A stretch of DNA of 64,000 nucleotides from Betaproteobacteria bacterium. GTDB taxonomy: Bacteria > Pseudomonadota > Gammaproteobacteria > Burkholderiales > JACQAP01. This document shows, in pieces, positions 30,178 to 37,735 of the stretch (position 1 is its first letter; each line of letters begins with the position of its first letter). Under the pieces are notes generated by a model. It did not search any database, was not told where the DNA came from, and worked only from the letters and a program-made list of their open reading frames with translations. The position numbers and the translations under genes were made by a program. The stretch is taken from contig JACQAP010000008.1 in NCBI GenBank assembly GCA_016194905.1, forward strand, positions 248,001 through 312,000, given 5' to 3'.

Positions 30178-30330
30178 ATGAGGGACTAGGGGATAGGGAT
30201 GAAGCAGGGGCTAGGGGTTAAAGTAAAAGAATTTAGTGCACGTACTGTGAACCAAGCGATTCGTTGTTTTTGAATTTTCCCTCGCCCTTTTTTTCTTTAA
30301 CCTTTCCTCTCACCTCTTTCCTCGCATCTC
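30175..30330. repeat. heptamer-armed element, CTAGGGG/CCCTCGC type
   Basis: Starts on the chromate-transporter TGA with TGAATGAGGGACTAGGGG; left arm also GAAGCAGGGGCTAGGGGTT. The core (AGTGCACGTACTGTGAACC, CGATTCGTTGTTTTTGAATT) matches that at 16890-16945. The right arm is degenerate (CCCTCGCCC, then TTTAACCTTTCCTCTCACCT). GST follows with its own SD. Confidence 0.8.
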
Positions 30331-30349
30331 TGGAATCTTAGGAGGATTC

Positions 30350-31072
30350 ATGCGTTACGAACTCTATTACTGGCCTTCCATCCAGGGCCGCGGTGAATTC
30401 GTGCGGCTCGCGCTGGAGGAAGCGGGTGCGGAGTATGTCGACGTTGCCCGCCGTTCCGGCCGAGGCATGGGGGTGCCGGCGCTGGAAAGGTTTCTGGAGG
30501 ACGAAAAGCTGGCGGGGGCGCCTTACGCACCGCCTTTCCTGAAAGCGGGAAAGCTCGTCATCGGCCAGACCGCCAATATCCTGCTGTACCTGGGACCACG
30601 CCATGGCCTGACGCCGCGCAACGACGCGGGACGGATCTGGGTCAACCAGTTGCAGCTCACGGTTGCCGATTTCGTGACCGAGATCCACGACACGCATCAT
30701 CCGATTGGAAGCTCGCTCTACTATCATCAGCAGAAGGCCGAAGCACACCGGCGCACGAAAAATTTTCGCGCCGAGCGCATGCCGAAATTTCTCGGCTATT
30801 TCGAACAGGTGTTGTCAGGCGGCAAAGGCAGGCGATACATGGCGGGCAGTACGCTTTCGTATGCCGACCTGTCGGTGTTCCAGTTGATTGCCGGGCTGCG
30901 CTATGCATTTCCGAAAACCATGAGACGGTTGGAGCCGGAGCATCCCGGATTGGTCGGATTGCATGACCGCGTCGCGGCACGTCCGAACATCGCGGCCTAC
31001 CTGGCGTCGAAACGGCGCATCCCGTTCAATCAGTACGGCATCTTCCGCCACTACCCGGAGTTGGACGGGTGA
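30350..31072 (+). CDS. glutathione S-transferase
   Basis: Cytosolic GST of 240 aa. N-terminal thioredoxin fold (MRYELYYWPSIQGRGEFVRLALEEAGAEY, with Tyr/Ser near the active site, and ending PPFLKAGKLVIGQTANILLYL), C-terminal helical domain (MAGSTLSYADLSVFQLIAGL). SD AGGAGG six bases upstream. The last 14 codons (NQYGIFRHYPELDG) are repeated at 33833-33877 as NQYGIFRYYPELDG, and everything between is foreign-looking DNA. The gene end is therefore the left boundary of an inserted island. Confidence 0.92.
   Translation: MRYELYYWPSIQGRGEFVRLALEEAGAEYVDVARRSGRGMGVPALERFLEDEKLAGAPYAPPFLKAGKLVIGQTANILLYLGPRHGLTPRNDAGRIWVNQLQLTVADFVTEIHDTHHPIGSSLYYHQQKAEAHRRTKNFRAERMPKFLGYFEQVLSGGKGRRYMAGSTLSYADLSVFQLIAGLRYAFPKTMRRLEPEHPGLVGLHDRVAARPNIAAYLASKRRIPFNQYGIFRHYPELDG
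31028..31072 (+). repeat. left 45-bp direct repeat (gst 3' end)
   Basis: The last 45 bases of gst, including TGA, match 33833-33877 at 40 of 45 positions. The first 20 bases are the same in both copies. Four of the five differences are silent; one changes His to Tyr. It looks like the left boundary (attL-like) of the island. Confidence 0.75.
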
Positions 31073-31226
31073 ACATTCCAGCACTTGCGAAGTGCTTGCC
31101 AGGTAGTTCCGCACCAGTACCCGTTTTCGATTTTCAGCTTTTGCTGAACGTAGTGCCCAGTTCGTCGTCGCACAATTTGAGCCCGTCCGAGAAGGAGACG
31201 GCCGGGTCTTTTATTTTTGTGACGCC

Positions 31227-31412
31227 CTATTCTGTCGTGCGCGGTGGGTAGGAGCCCCAAGGCTTTTCAAGTATCTTGCGTTCCCACGGCATAAGTGTCT
31301 GCAGTGGGTTGTCGCACCACGTCGCGGGCCATTGGCCCGCCAGATCACCATATCTCCAGAATTCTCGCTGCATCGTAATCCAGTTTTCGAAGACGCCATT
31401 TAGCTTCTGCAT
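31227..31412 (-). CDS. small Trp-rich protein in the island
   Basis: 61-residue frame starting at ATG 31412, with a strong SD (GGAAGGTGA, seven bases away). The peptide is unusually rich in Trp and aromatic residues (FENWITMQREFWRYGDLAGQWPATW, then PWERKILEKPWG). No family recognised. The SD and composition argue for a real gene over chance. It runs opposite to the other island genes. Confidence 0.5.
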   Translation of the reverse strand: MQKLNGVFENWITMQREFWRYGDLAGQWPATWCDNPLQTLMPWERKILEKPWGSYPPRTTE

Positions 31413-31784
31413 ATCTTCACCTTCCAAATAACGGAGTCATTCTCCGCCCACCAGTTTTCGCCGAAGGTGCAACAAATTCCGGCATCGCGCTAAAGGGGTG
31501 TACTCGCCGGAAATGTAAACTGGGCTGGATGAGGTTTGATCTGAGGTGCTCACACTTTTCTTCTGCCGCGAACCGCAGTCTCGCTAAGTGTCTTGTTGTT
31601 GCACAGCTTACCCAATCTCTCAGCGTTGAACAAAATCCGCAGCGCATAGGCGCAGAGAAGTCCATTTGTCCTACGTCCTGCTAAGCAAGAGTCCTACAAG
31701 AGTGCGTTAATTCCGGATACAGCCAGGTGCCTTTGGTAGCACAATTGGCATGTCGTCCCTTTGTCCTAGTAGAAATAATTCAGC
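31413..31784. other. gene-free stretch in the island
   Basis: About 370 bases of lower-GC DNA with only short chance frames. I see no terminal inverted repeats, tRNA or recombinase remnants. Confidence 0.4.
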
Positions 31785-32312
31785 ATGATTGCAAGACCAA
31801 GGCTACCCCCGGCAAAGGACAACACCGAGGAGCTACAAGCCCAATGGCGTGAAATGGCAGCAAAGATTGCCAAGGTTCACCCTGACTGGTCCAAAGTCGA
31901 AATCGCGAAGAAGGTTCAGGAGTCACCGTTGGGAAGGAAGAACGGGACTTCGCTAACCTACTCAGTTAGCTTCATCGTCAAGAGTATTGGTCCGATGAAG
32001 TCAACCCAAGAACAGTATGAACACCTATTAAGCAACGCGCTGGAAGACGTTTTCGTTATTGCAGCCAGACGGGGAATAGACACGCGTCAACTTGCTGCAG
32101 CGTTTGATGCTGAGCGTGGTCCCGGACTTCACCAAGAACATACCTTGACCATTTCCGTTCGCGATACGCCCCTTGTGGTGACCGCTTACGGTATTCCCCA
32201 CACCTGGCTTTCGATCGACACCGGCTATATCGATAGCCGCTTCTCGCAGCAAATTGCGGTCCTACTGTCAGACTTGGAGAGGAAAGCACAACGGGACGGT
32301 CCCCTCATCTAG
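31785..32312 (+). CDS. hypothetical island protein
   Basis: 175-aa soluble protein of unknown family. Residues 15-60 (EELQAQWREMAAKIAKVHPDWSKVEIAKKVQESPLGRKNGTSLTYSVSFIVKSI) look like a helical HTH-type segment of the kind that reads 'WxKxxIAxKVxxSPLGRK'. A mixed alpha/beta C-terminal part follows (HTLTISVRDTPLVVTAYGIPHTWLSID). Codon use is more AT-tolerant than in flanking genes. There is no clear SD at 31785. A DNA-binding role is only a guess. Confidence 0.5.
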   Translation: MIARPRLPPAKDNTEELQAQWREMAAKIAKVHPDWSKVEIAKKVQESPLGRKNGTSLTYSVSFIVKSIGPMKSTQEQYEHLLSNALEDVFVIAARRGIDTRQLAAAFDAERGPGLHQEHTLTISVRDTPLVVTAYGIPHTWLSIDTGYIDSRFSQQIAVLLSDLERKAQRDGPLI

Positions 32313-32780
32313 TCAATGCTTCCTTGATGCGCCAGCGGTGGCAGAGATAATTTAAGCCCTACCAATCCGCCGCCTATGCCCGCGGTGCGCGGCCATTTTG
32401 CGGTTGAGTAAATTTGGGTTAGGTGTATTTTTGGACTCGCTAACGGAAAGCGCCGTCCGTCATTTCGGTGTTCTAAAAAGGGGGTCGAAAATGTACAGAC
32501 GGCCCATCGGTACGGAACTTTGGCATTCAACGCCGACGTGTATGTTTTGGCCCAAGAGCAACTATGAAGAGAAGGAGAATCCGACTATTAGGACGTCGTT
32601 GCTCGGCTTGTTGGGCTCTTGAATCCGCTAAGGATCGTCGCTGGGCTGCGCGGTCAAAGCCTGACGAACCGAAGTGAATGAGTGTAGAGCGAGTCGGCGC
32701 ATGGCGTATCTGAAAGTGGACAGGAAAGACGGCGGGGTGCAATCTATTTTCTGAGTGCCATTCTCGAAAAGGTGACGCAT
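32313..32780. other. gene-free stretch in the island
   Basis: About 470 bases with a short unsupported frame (32398-32622) and otherwise nothing recognisable. The AAAAAGGGGGTCGAAAATG stretch near 32477 is reminiscent of insertion-sequence termini, but no partner end is present. Confidence 0.35.
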
Positions 32781-33257
32781 ATGTACACCGAAATCGCCGC
32801 CGCGATTCAAAGCACTAAGACTGCCATTGAGATTGTGAAGGCTGCCCATGGCCTTTCCAATCACCTCGAACTTTTGACCGCGGTAACGGCAATTCAAGAG
32901 AAACTTACGGATGCCATTGCTTCGGAGTTGGCCAGTCAAGAAAAGCAAGCGCAACTTCAAGAACGGGTGCGTCAACTCGAAAAGCAACTAGCCGAAGTGG
33001 AAGACTGGAAAAATGAAATGCAGAGATATCACCTTATGGAGTTTCCAGCCACGGGGACGTTTGCCTATGCGTTGAAACCCGAGATGGCGCAAGGCCAGCC
33101 GCTTCACTACTTGTGTACGTCGTGCGTCGATAGAAAGCAAAAATCCACATTGCAGCCGAATGGTCGCAGTCTTCGGTGCCCTGCTTGTAAGATAGACATC
33201 GCAATTAAAGAGGTGGACCTCCCGACGGTTAGGCGTCGCCCAACACCGAGGATTTGA
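32781..33257 (+). CDS. phage-type coiled-coil/zinc-ribbon protein
   Basis: 158-aa protein with a helical N-terminus (MYTEIAAAIQSTKTAIEIVKAAHGLSNHLELLTAVTAIQEKL), a coiled-coil (QEKQAQLQERVRQLEKQLAEVEDW) and a C-terminal zinc ribbon with C112, C115, C133 and C136. This architecture is common in small proteins near prophage and integrated elements, whose function is not known. The ATG at 32781 has AAGGTGA seven bases upstream. It is the best evidence that the island derives from a phage-like element. Confidence 0.7.
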   Translation: MYTEIAAAIQSTKTAIEIVKAAHGLSNHLELLTAVTAIQEKLTDAIASELASQEKQAQLQERVRQLEKQLAEVEDWKNEMQRYHLMEFPATGTFAYALKPEMAQGQPLHYLCTSCVDRKQKSTLQPNGRSLRCPACKIDIAIKEVDLPTVRRRPTPRI

Positions 33258-33341
33258 CCTGCTGAATCTTTCGACAGATGTGCAAGGCCGTTTCGCAGCG
33301 TATCATCGGTAGTAGGAGGAGCCATTGCAAGGAGCAACCCA

Positions 33342-33638
33342 ATGAACAAGCTTTTAGTCACAATTTCTGCCGGTATCGCTTACGAAACCTTTGCCACAAG
33401 CTTACTCGTCGCGTGTCCCCTACCGCGCGACCAGATATGCGCGACCAGTCCAAAAGATTGCCGCGAAGATCAGCACATCGAGCGCGACATAACCGCCAAC
33501 TCTTCCGGTACCGCAGTCGGCATTGTGTTAATGAGCACCGGCGGGCCGATCATGCCTGGTAGTGGCGCGCTTACGTTAACAACGCCCCAACAATACATAG
33601 CCACGCCCCAGCCATTCATATCACGACCCAGCGTATAA
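33342..33638 (+). CDS. small exported hypothetical protein of the island
   Basis: 98-aa protein with a hydrophobic N-terminus (MNKLLVTISAGIAYETFATSLLVAC) that may be a signal peptide or lipoprotein leader ending at Cys25. Two further Cys (ICATSPKDC) and a Gly/Pro/Thr-rich tail follow. No family recognised. SD AAGGAG six bases upstream, and a terminator follows at 33659. Confidence 0.5.
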   Translation: MNKLLVTISAGIAYETFATSLLVACPLPRDQICATSPKDCREDQHIERDITANSSGTAVGIVLMSTGGPIMPGSGALTLTTPQQYIATPQPFISRPSV

Positions 33639-33658
33639 ATACCTCAGTTGTGCGCAGT

Positions 33659-33687
33659 AGCGGAGCCCCACTTCGGTGGCGCTTTTT
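33659..33687 (+). terminator. rho-independent terminator after the small exported protein
   Basis: AGCG...CCAC-TTCG-GTGG-CGCT with a small internal asymmetry, then five T residues. The stable UUCG tetraloop plus U-tract support intrinsic termination of the rightward island transcript. Confidence 0.6.
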
Positions 33688-33817
33688 CGTTCCCGAGTAC
33701 CCGTTTCAGTCCCCGAATTCTCCGCAACTGGACGGACGTGGCAGTACGCGCAGAACTTCGCAAATCGCCAAGTCCCCGATTCGCCGTACAGCGACATACT
33801 GCGCGGGCAGGGCATAA

Positions 33818-33877
33818 CGCACCCCGCCGCGTAATCAGTACGGCATCTTCCGTTACTACCCGGAGCTGGATGGCTGA
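33818..33877 (+). pseudogene. detached gst C-terminal remnant (right direct repeat)
   Basis: Nineteen codons RTPPRNQYGIFRYYPELDG and TGA, homologous to the end of the gst gene at 31016-31072 and carrying the 45-bp repeat (33833-33877). It is preceded by a stop codon, so it has no start. It is either the displaced original gst tail after insertion of the island or the tail of a lost gst paralogue. Confidence 0.7.
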
Positions 33878-33934
33878 GGCTTCGCGACGCCCGGGGGCGA
33901 AGTGTATGATTGGCTATACGAGGAGGACCATCAC

Positions 33935-34726
33935 GTGACCGATAAAGCCAGAAAACTCAAATCCGTCGAAGCCCGCAGTGTGCGTGACCGCGTCAGCGCG
34001 GAAGAATGGGAAGTGCGTTGCGAGCTGGCGGCGGCCTACCAGTTGGCGGCGCAGTTCCGCTGGACCGACCTGATCTTCACTCATTTCACCGCGCGTGTGC
34101 CGGGCTCGCCCCACATCCTGATCAATCCGTACGGACTCATGTTCGACGAGATCACCGCGTCGAGCATCGTCAAGATCGACCATGAAGGCAATGTCGTCGA
34201 CGATATCACCGGGCTGGGCGTGAACTATGCCGGCTTCGTGATCCATGGCTGCGTGCACGAGGCGCGGCCGGAAATCAATTGCGTCATCCATACGCACACG
34301 CGCGCGGGTGTCGCCGTGTCGGTGCAGAAGCACGGATTGCTGCCGCTCAGTCAGCATGCGCTGCGTAACTACGGCATGCTGACCTACCACGACTACGAAG
34401 GCATCGCGCTGGAGTTGGACGAGCGGGAGCGCATGGCCGCGGATCTCGGCAAGACTTCCAAGGCCATGATCCTGCGCAACCACGGACTGCTCACGCTGGG
34501 CGATTCGGTCAGCGAGGCTTTCGAGTTGATGTACTACCTCGATACCGCCTGCCAGATCCAGATCGACGCGCTGGCCGGTGGCCGCGTCGAAGTCGGCCTG
34601 ATCGACGAACAAACCGCACAGAAGGGCTTCGAGCAGTTCAAAGGACCGGGCGGCGCCGAAGTGAACAAGGCCTGGCAGGCGTTGCTGCGCATGCTCGACC
34701 GCAAGGGCGTGGACTACAGAAGCTAG
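33935..34726 (+). CDS. class II aldolase/adducin family protein
   Basis: 263-aa protein of the class II aldolase/adducin fold. Zinc ligands H119 and H121 (CVIHTHTRAGVAVS) and a later His in MILRNHGLLTLG, with the FGxxS-like HFTARVPGSPHILINPYGLMFDEI region. Family enzymes cleave or epimerise sugar phosphates, but many members have unknown substrates. GTG start at 33935 has the SD AGGAGG eight bases upstream. Its TAG stop is part of AGCTAGGGGAGAGG, the left arm of the next repeat element. Confidence 0.87.
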   Translation: MTDKARKLKSVEARSVRDRVSAEEWEVRCELAAAYQLAAQFRWTDLIFTHFTARVPGSPHILINPYGLMFDEITASSIVKIDHEGNVVDDITGLGVNYAGFVIHGCVHEARPEINCVIHTHTRAGVAVSVQKHGLLPLSQHALRNYGMLTYHDYEGIALELDERERMAADLGKTSKAMILRNHGLLTLGDSVSEAFELMYYLDTACQIQIDALAGGRVEVGLIDEQTAQKGFEQFKGPGGAEVNKAWQALLRMLDRKGVDYRS

Positions 34727-34835
34727 GGGAGAGGGAAGAGGGGTGAGGGTCGAGGGATAAGGCTACGACAGGACCATCCTGTCACACGCTCTTTCCTCTC
34801 GCGCCTCACCCCTTGCCCTTCACCCCTCCGCTCCC
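34724..34835. repeat. heptamer-armed element, G-rich/TCACCCC variant
   Basis: The left arm overlaps the aldolase stop (CTAGGGGAGAGGGAAGAGG, GTGAGGGTCGAGGG). The core has a 6-bp hairpin (AGGACCATCCT). The right arm is CGCCTCACCCCTTGCCCTTC. Arms are complementary in sense but degenerate. The TCACCCCT-type arm is the one found again inside uvrA at 62131. Confidence 0.65.
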
Positions 34836-34893
34836 GAGTTGCCCGATGGGGCGCGAATCCGATACATTCGCCCCACTGAATTGATCCCCCAAT

Positions 34894-35715
34894 ATGAAAA
34901 TCGACTTTTTTCAATCCGGACTCGCACCGGAATTCTTGTGGACGATCGTCGTCGTTTCGGTGGTCATCCTCGCCAACGTCGCCATTTCCGCGATCTTGCG
35001 CGGCCGCAGTTGGCTGTCCCGCGAAACCAAGCTGCGCGGGTCGGTGTTCTGGCGCAATTTCTCTTTCCTGATCGCACTGATCGCGCTTGTTTTCATCTGG
35101 CGCTCGGAGTTGCGCGCCGCCGCCCTGTCGCTGGCCGCGTTAAGCGTCGCCCTGGTGCTGGCCGGCAAGGAATTGTTCACCTCCGTGCTCGGCTACATCC
35201 ATCGCACCACGTCCGGCAGCTTCACTTTCGGCGACGTCATCGAGATCAACAGCATCAAGGGCGAAGTCATCGACCAGACGCTGTTGTCCACGACCGTGCT
35301 GGAAATGAGCGAGGAACACCTGTTTACCGGCAGGGTGGTGCAGTTCCCGAACAGCTTCTACGTCACTCACGCGATGAAGAATTATTCTCGTCTCGGGGAC
35401 TACCAGCTCGGGATGGTCAGCATTCCGGTCGCGGGCGGCAGCGACCTCGACACGGCACGCCGCATCCTCACCGAGGTCGCGAACTCGGTGTGTTCGGAGT
35501 ACGTTGCGCCCGCGCACGCCGCGCTGCGCGAACTGGAGGGCGAGCAGTTCATCGTCATGCCTTCCGCGGAACCGAGGGTCAGCATCAGGCTGGGCGAGGG
35601 CGGCAAGTCGACCTTGTTGCTGCGCTTCCCCTGCCCGGCGAGCCAGCGCACCCGCACCGAGCAGGAGCTGCTGTCGAGATATCTTGCCGGGATGCGGGCC
35701 GCAAAGCCGGCCTGA
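34894..35715 (+). CDS. MscS-family mechanosensitive channel
   Basis: Small-conductance mechanosensitive channel family, 273 aa. Three N-terminal transmembrane helices (about 14-33, 56-75, 80-100); the pore-lining TM3 region (LSLAALSVALVLAGKELFTSVLGYI) and the following beta domain (TTSGSFTFGDVIEINSIKGEVIDQTLLSTTVLEM, VQFPNSFYVTHAMKNYSRL) are recognisable. TM3 is less Gly/Ala-regular than in E. coli MscS. It likely guards against osmotic down-shock. Single gene after a repeat element. Confidence 0.88.
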   Translation: MKIDFFQSGLAPEFLWTIVVVSVVILANVAISAILRGRSWLSRETKLRGSVFWRNFSFLIALIALVFIWRSELRAAALSLAALSVALVLAGKELFTSVLGYIHRTTSGSFTFGDVIEINSIKGEVIDQTLLSTTVLEMSEEHLFTGRVVQFPNSFYVTHAMKNYSRLGDYQLGMVSIPVAGGSDLDTARRILTEVANSVCSEYVAPAHAALRELEGEQFIVMPSAEPRVSIRLGEGGKSTLLLRFPCPASQRTRTEQELLSRYLAGMRAAKPA

Positions 35716-35734
35716 TGCGGTGGCTGGCTGAGCG

Positions 35735-35881
35735 ATGAGCGCAGCGGCAGCGCACGCACGGGTAATCTGCGTGGGCCACGCGGCGCTCGATCACGTCATT
35801 TTCTCCGAGCGCGGGATCGAGGCCTATTCAGGCGGCGATAGCGAAGGTGGATTGCGCAGGGTGCTGGCGAATCGCCGTTGA
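35735..35881 (+). pseudogene. remnant of a PfkB-type sugar kinase
   Basis: A 48-residue frame starts MSAAAAHARVICVGHAALDHVIFSE, matching the conserved N-terminus of PfkB/ribokinase-family kinases (VGxAxLDxVF). It then ends GGDSEGGLRRVLANRR and stops. The rest of the usual roughly 300 residues is missing, so this is a truncated relic. It lies between mscS and the convergent cupredoxin gene. Confidence 0.5.
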
Positions 35882-35892
35882 AACCCTCGCCT

Positions 35893-36552
35893 TTAGCGGT
35901 ATCCCGGATCGCCCGGTGACGGCGCGCGGCGCGGCCGGAATTCGCGCTTGAGCTTGAGCGCCCATTGCGCCGAGGCCGGGGCGTTGTCCTTCACTTCAAT
36001 TTGCTGCGTAGTCGATTCTTCCGTGCCGTCGAGGCGCGGATGCCATACGCGCACCCGGTAGGTGCCCGCGTGCACATCCTTCAATTCGACTTGTCCCTGC
36101 GCGGCGGTCTTGCCGAAATACGGTGCATCGGTCACGTAGAGATAGCCGATCATCCAGTCGTGGATGTTGCACCCGAGCTTGACTACACCCATCTTGTCGA
36201 AAAGTACCGGTGTAGCAGGTGTGCCGCTATACAGCGGCAACGCGAATTTTTTGGCCGGAGAAAAGGAATAGACGTGATGGCGGATGTCGTCCTTGTTGGG
36301 AAATTTCACGTACGACCCTACGCGTATCGCCTGCACATAGGGCACAAATTCCTTGTCGATCTGGTCCTCGACTTCCGTTCCGGGCCGGGCCGGCGGGATG
36401 CGAGCGTCCACCGGAAAGGCAACGACCACCGCATCCGGTAACGGCTGTGCGTCGCCGTCGACGACCTGCGCGCGCAGTTCGCCGGCCCGCACCGACGGCT
36501 GAATGGCCACGCAGGCCAATATCGCGATCAGGTGCACGGGACGCGTGGCCAC
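35893..36552 (-). CDS. methylamine-utilization-type cupredoxin protein
   Basis: Exported 219-aa protein with a signal peptide (HLIAILACVAIQPSVRA) and a single cupredoxin-like beta-sandwich. Possible copper ligands are His in DIRHHVYSFSP, and Cys and His in KLGCNIHDWMIGYLYV, with a Met in the same loop. A carboxypeptidase-regulatory-like strand (GQVELKDVHAGTYRVRVWHPRL) follows. Proteins of this type are annotated as methylamine-utilization or plastocyanin-like; an electron-transfer role is possible but no partner oxidase lies here. GTG start overlaps the preceding gene's TAG by one base: same operon. Confidence 0.78.
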   Translation of the reverse strand: MATRPVHLIAILACVAIQPSVRAGELRAQVVDGDAQPLPDAVVVAFPVDARIPPARPGTEVEDQIDKEFVPYVQAIRVGSYVKFPNKDDIRHHVYSFSPAKKFALPLYSGTPATPVLFDKMGVVKLGCNIHDWMIGYLYVTDAPYFGKTAAQGQVELKDVHAGTYRVRVWHPRLDGTEESTTQQIEVKDNAPASAQWALKLKREFRPRRAPSPGDPGYR

Positions 36553-37439
36553 TACCGGCTGTATGAAACGCTCAGATTGATCATGTTGGCGGCATAGGCG
36601 CCGAGATCTTCTTCGCCTTGGGACCGGCGGTAGGCATAGCCGAGATTGACGGACGAATGGCGTCCGATCGCATGGCTCCAGTTGATCGACAGCGTGTCGG
36701 TATCCGTGATGATCCGGTAGGCAATCAGATTCCCGCCGAATACCGGATCGCGCGCCACGGCGCTCGAGTATTCGAGGACTTCATAGTCCGACGGCGTTAC
36801 TGCGGTGACCGTGCCGTGGCGCCGGGAACAGGAGATTGAAAGCGTATCGACCTCTGACAAGAGAAAAGCGGTCTGCACACCGAAGGTCCACCCCGCCACA
36901 TCGTACGCCGCGCTCGATACGCCAGGCAACACCGCTGGCTGGAGATTATCCGCTTCGTACCGGTCGTATTGCACGCTGCCGCTCACCTGCCAGCGCTCGC
37001 CGATGCGCTTGCCCGCCGTCACTGCTGCGTCGTATTGCCATCCGTCGCGATAGTCGTAGTGGTAATCGCGGTGCAGGGCACGCAGTGCGAATGCCGTCCA
37101 GGGTGCATCGGGGCCGAGACCGAATTTGTGACGAAGCTGCGCACGTGGGCCGATGCCCAGATTGTCGAGGCCGGAGAAGCGGAAATAGGTGGCGGATTCC
37201 CCGACAAGGTTCAGACCGAGCGAGGTGTTCTCGCTGAGCTGCCGGTGAAGCAACCCGGAGAGCCTGAGCGTGGCGGCGCCATCCGATTTCTTGTCGCCCG
37301 CTTCGATCGCGTTGGGCACGTTGTCGCTATGGTCGATGCCGATGTTCGCGTCGAAACCCCATTCGGCGCCGCCCGCTGTTCCGCAGAACAGCAGGGCGAA
37401 AACAAGAGCCATCCGGCTATAGACTGTGCAACGTTTCAT
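36552..37439 (-). CDS. outer-membrane beta-barrel protein
   Basis: 295-aa secreted protein: signal peptide (MKRCTVYSRMALVFALLFCGTAGGAEWG), then alternating strands with aromatic girdles (SLGLNLVGESATYFRF, HRDYHYDYRDGWQYDAAVTAGKRIGERWQVSGSVQYDRYEA, SSVNLGYAYRRS) and a C-terminal aromatic-containing strand (NMINLSVSYSR). It looks like a monomeric outer-membrane barrel of 10-14 strands, family not recognised. The start at 37439 (MKRC) is preferred over a longer frame that lacks a leader. It is the first gene of the operon with the cupredoxin protein. Confidence 0.75.
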   Translation of the reverse strand: MKRCTVYSRMALVFALLFCGTAGGAEWGFDANIGIDHSDNVPNAIEAGDKKSDGAATLRLSGLLHRQLSENTSLGLNLVGESATYFRFSGLDNLGIGPRAQLRHKFGLGPDAPWTAFALRALHRDYHYDYRDGWQYDAAVTAGKRIGERWQVSGSVQYDRYEADNLQPAVLPGVSSAAYDVAGWTFGVQTAFLLSEVDTLSISCSRRHGTVTAVTPSDYEVLEYSSAVARDPVFGGNLIAYRIITDTDTLSINWSHAIGRHSSVNLGYAYRRSQGEEDLGAYAANMINLSVSYSR

Positions 37440-37735
37440 CGCGGGCTTTCTTGATGACGTTGTTTTTACGCCGTCCTTACCATAAATTAAACTATGACGA
37501 CGTCTTCGCGCCAGGGATGCTGCACGGCAACACAGCTTCCCTGCCCGGTATTTAAAGCAAGGCGAAGGCCAGAGGAGAACGGGGCGACAATGCACGGCTT
37601 GAGTGGAAAGACGGATACGCAGTGACGACTGGTGCCAAAAATAGCCGTATCGCGGCGTTTTGGAATTCCCTGTATTTTGGTTGACGCAACGAGGCAGGGA
37701 TCCTTGAGGCCTCGTTTTTACTCAGTTCTCCTGAT
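37440..37735. other. gene-free spacer, possible small RNA
   Basis: About 300 bases between the barrel gene start and the SDR stop. It should carry the leftward promoter of the barrel/cupredoxin operon (AT-rich TAAATTAAACTATG near 37481). On the plus strand a terminator-like hairpin with U-tract (37689-37719) has no coding gene upstream, which leaves room for a short RNA starting after about 37500. Confidence 0.4.
37689..37719 (+). terminator. intrinsic terminator without an upstream gene
   Basis: ACGAGGC / GCCTCGT stem with a 13-base loop followed by TTTTTA on the plus strand. On the minus strand only two T residues follow, so it fits rightward transcription best, yet no rightward gene precedes it. 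Confidence 0.5.

Larger units (their letters stand above)
31073..33832. mobile_element. small genomic island inserted at the 3' end of gst
   Basis: This 2.76-kb segment lies between two copies of the gst tail. It is visibly less GC-rich than its surroundings, has sparse and short genes without matches to housekeeping families, long gene-free stretches, and a phage-type gene (32781). No integrase or transposase is readable, so if it moved it did so with help in trans or has since decayed. A short hairpin (GCACTT-GCG-AAGTGC, 31081-31095) lies just inside the left end. It could also be the scar of a larger element that has been deleted. Confidence 0.6.

Noticed and set aside
32470-32500. possible insertion-sequence end (GGGGGTCGAAAATGTAC) in the island
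   Set aside because: Only one end is visible, with no transposase frame and no matching inverted repeat.
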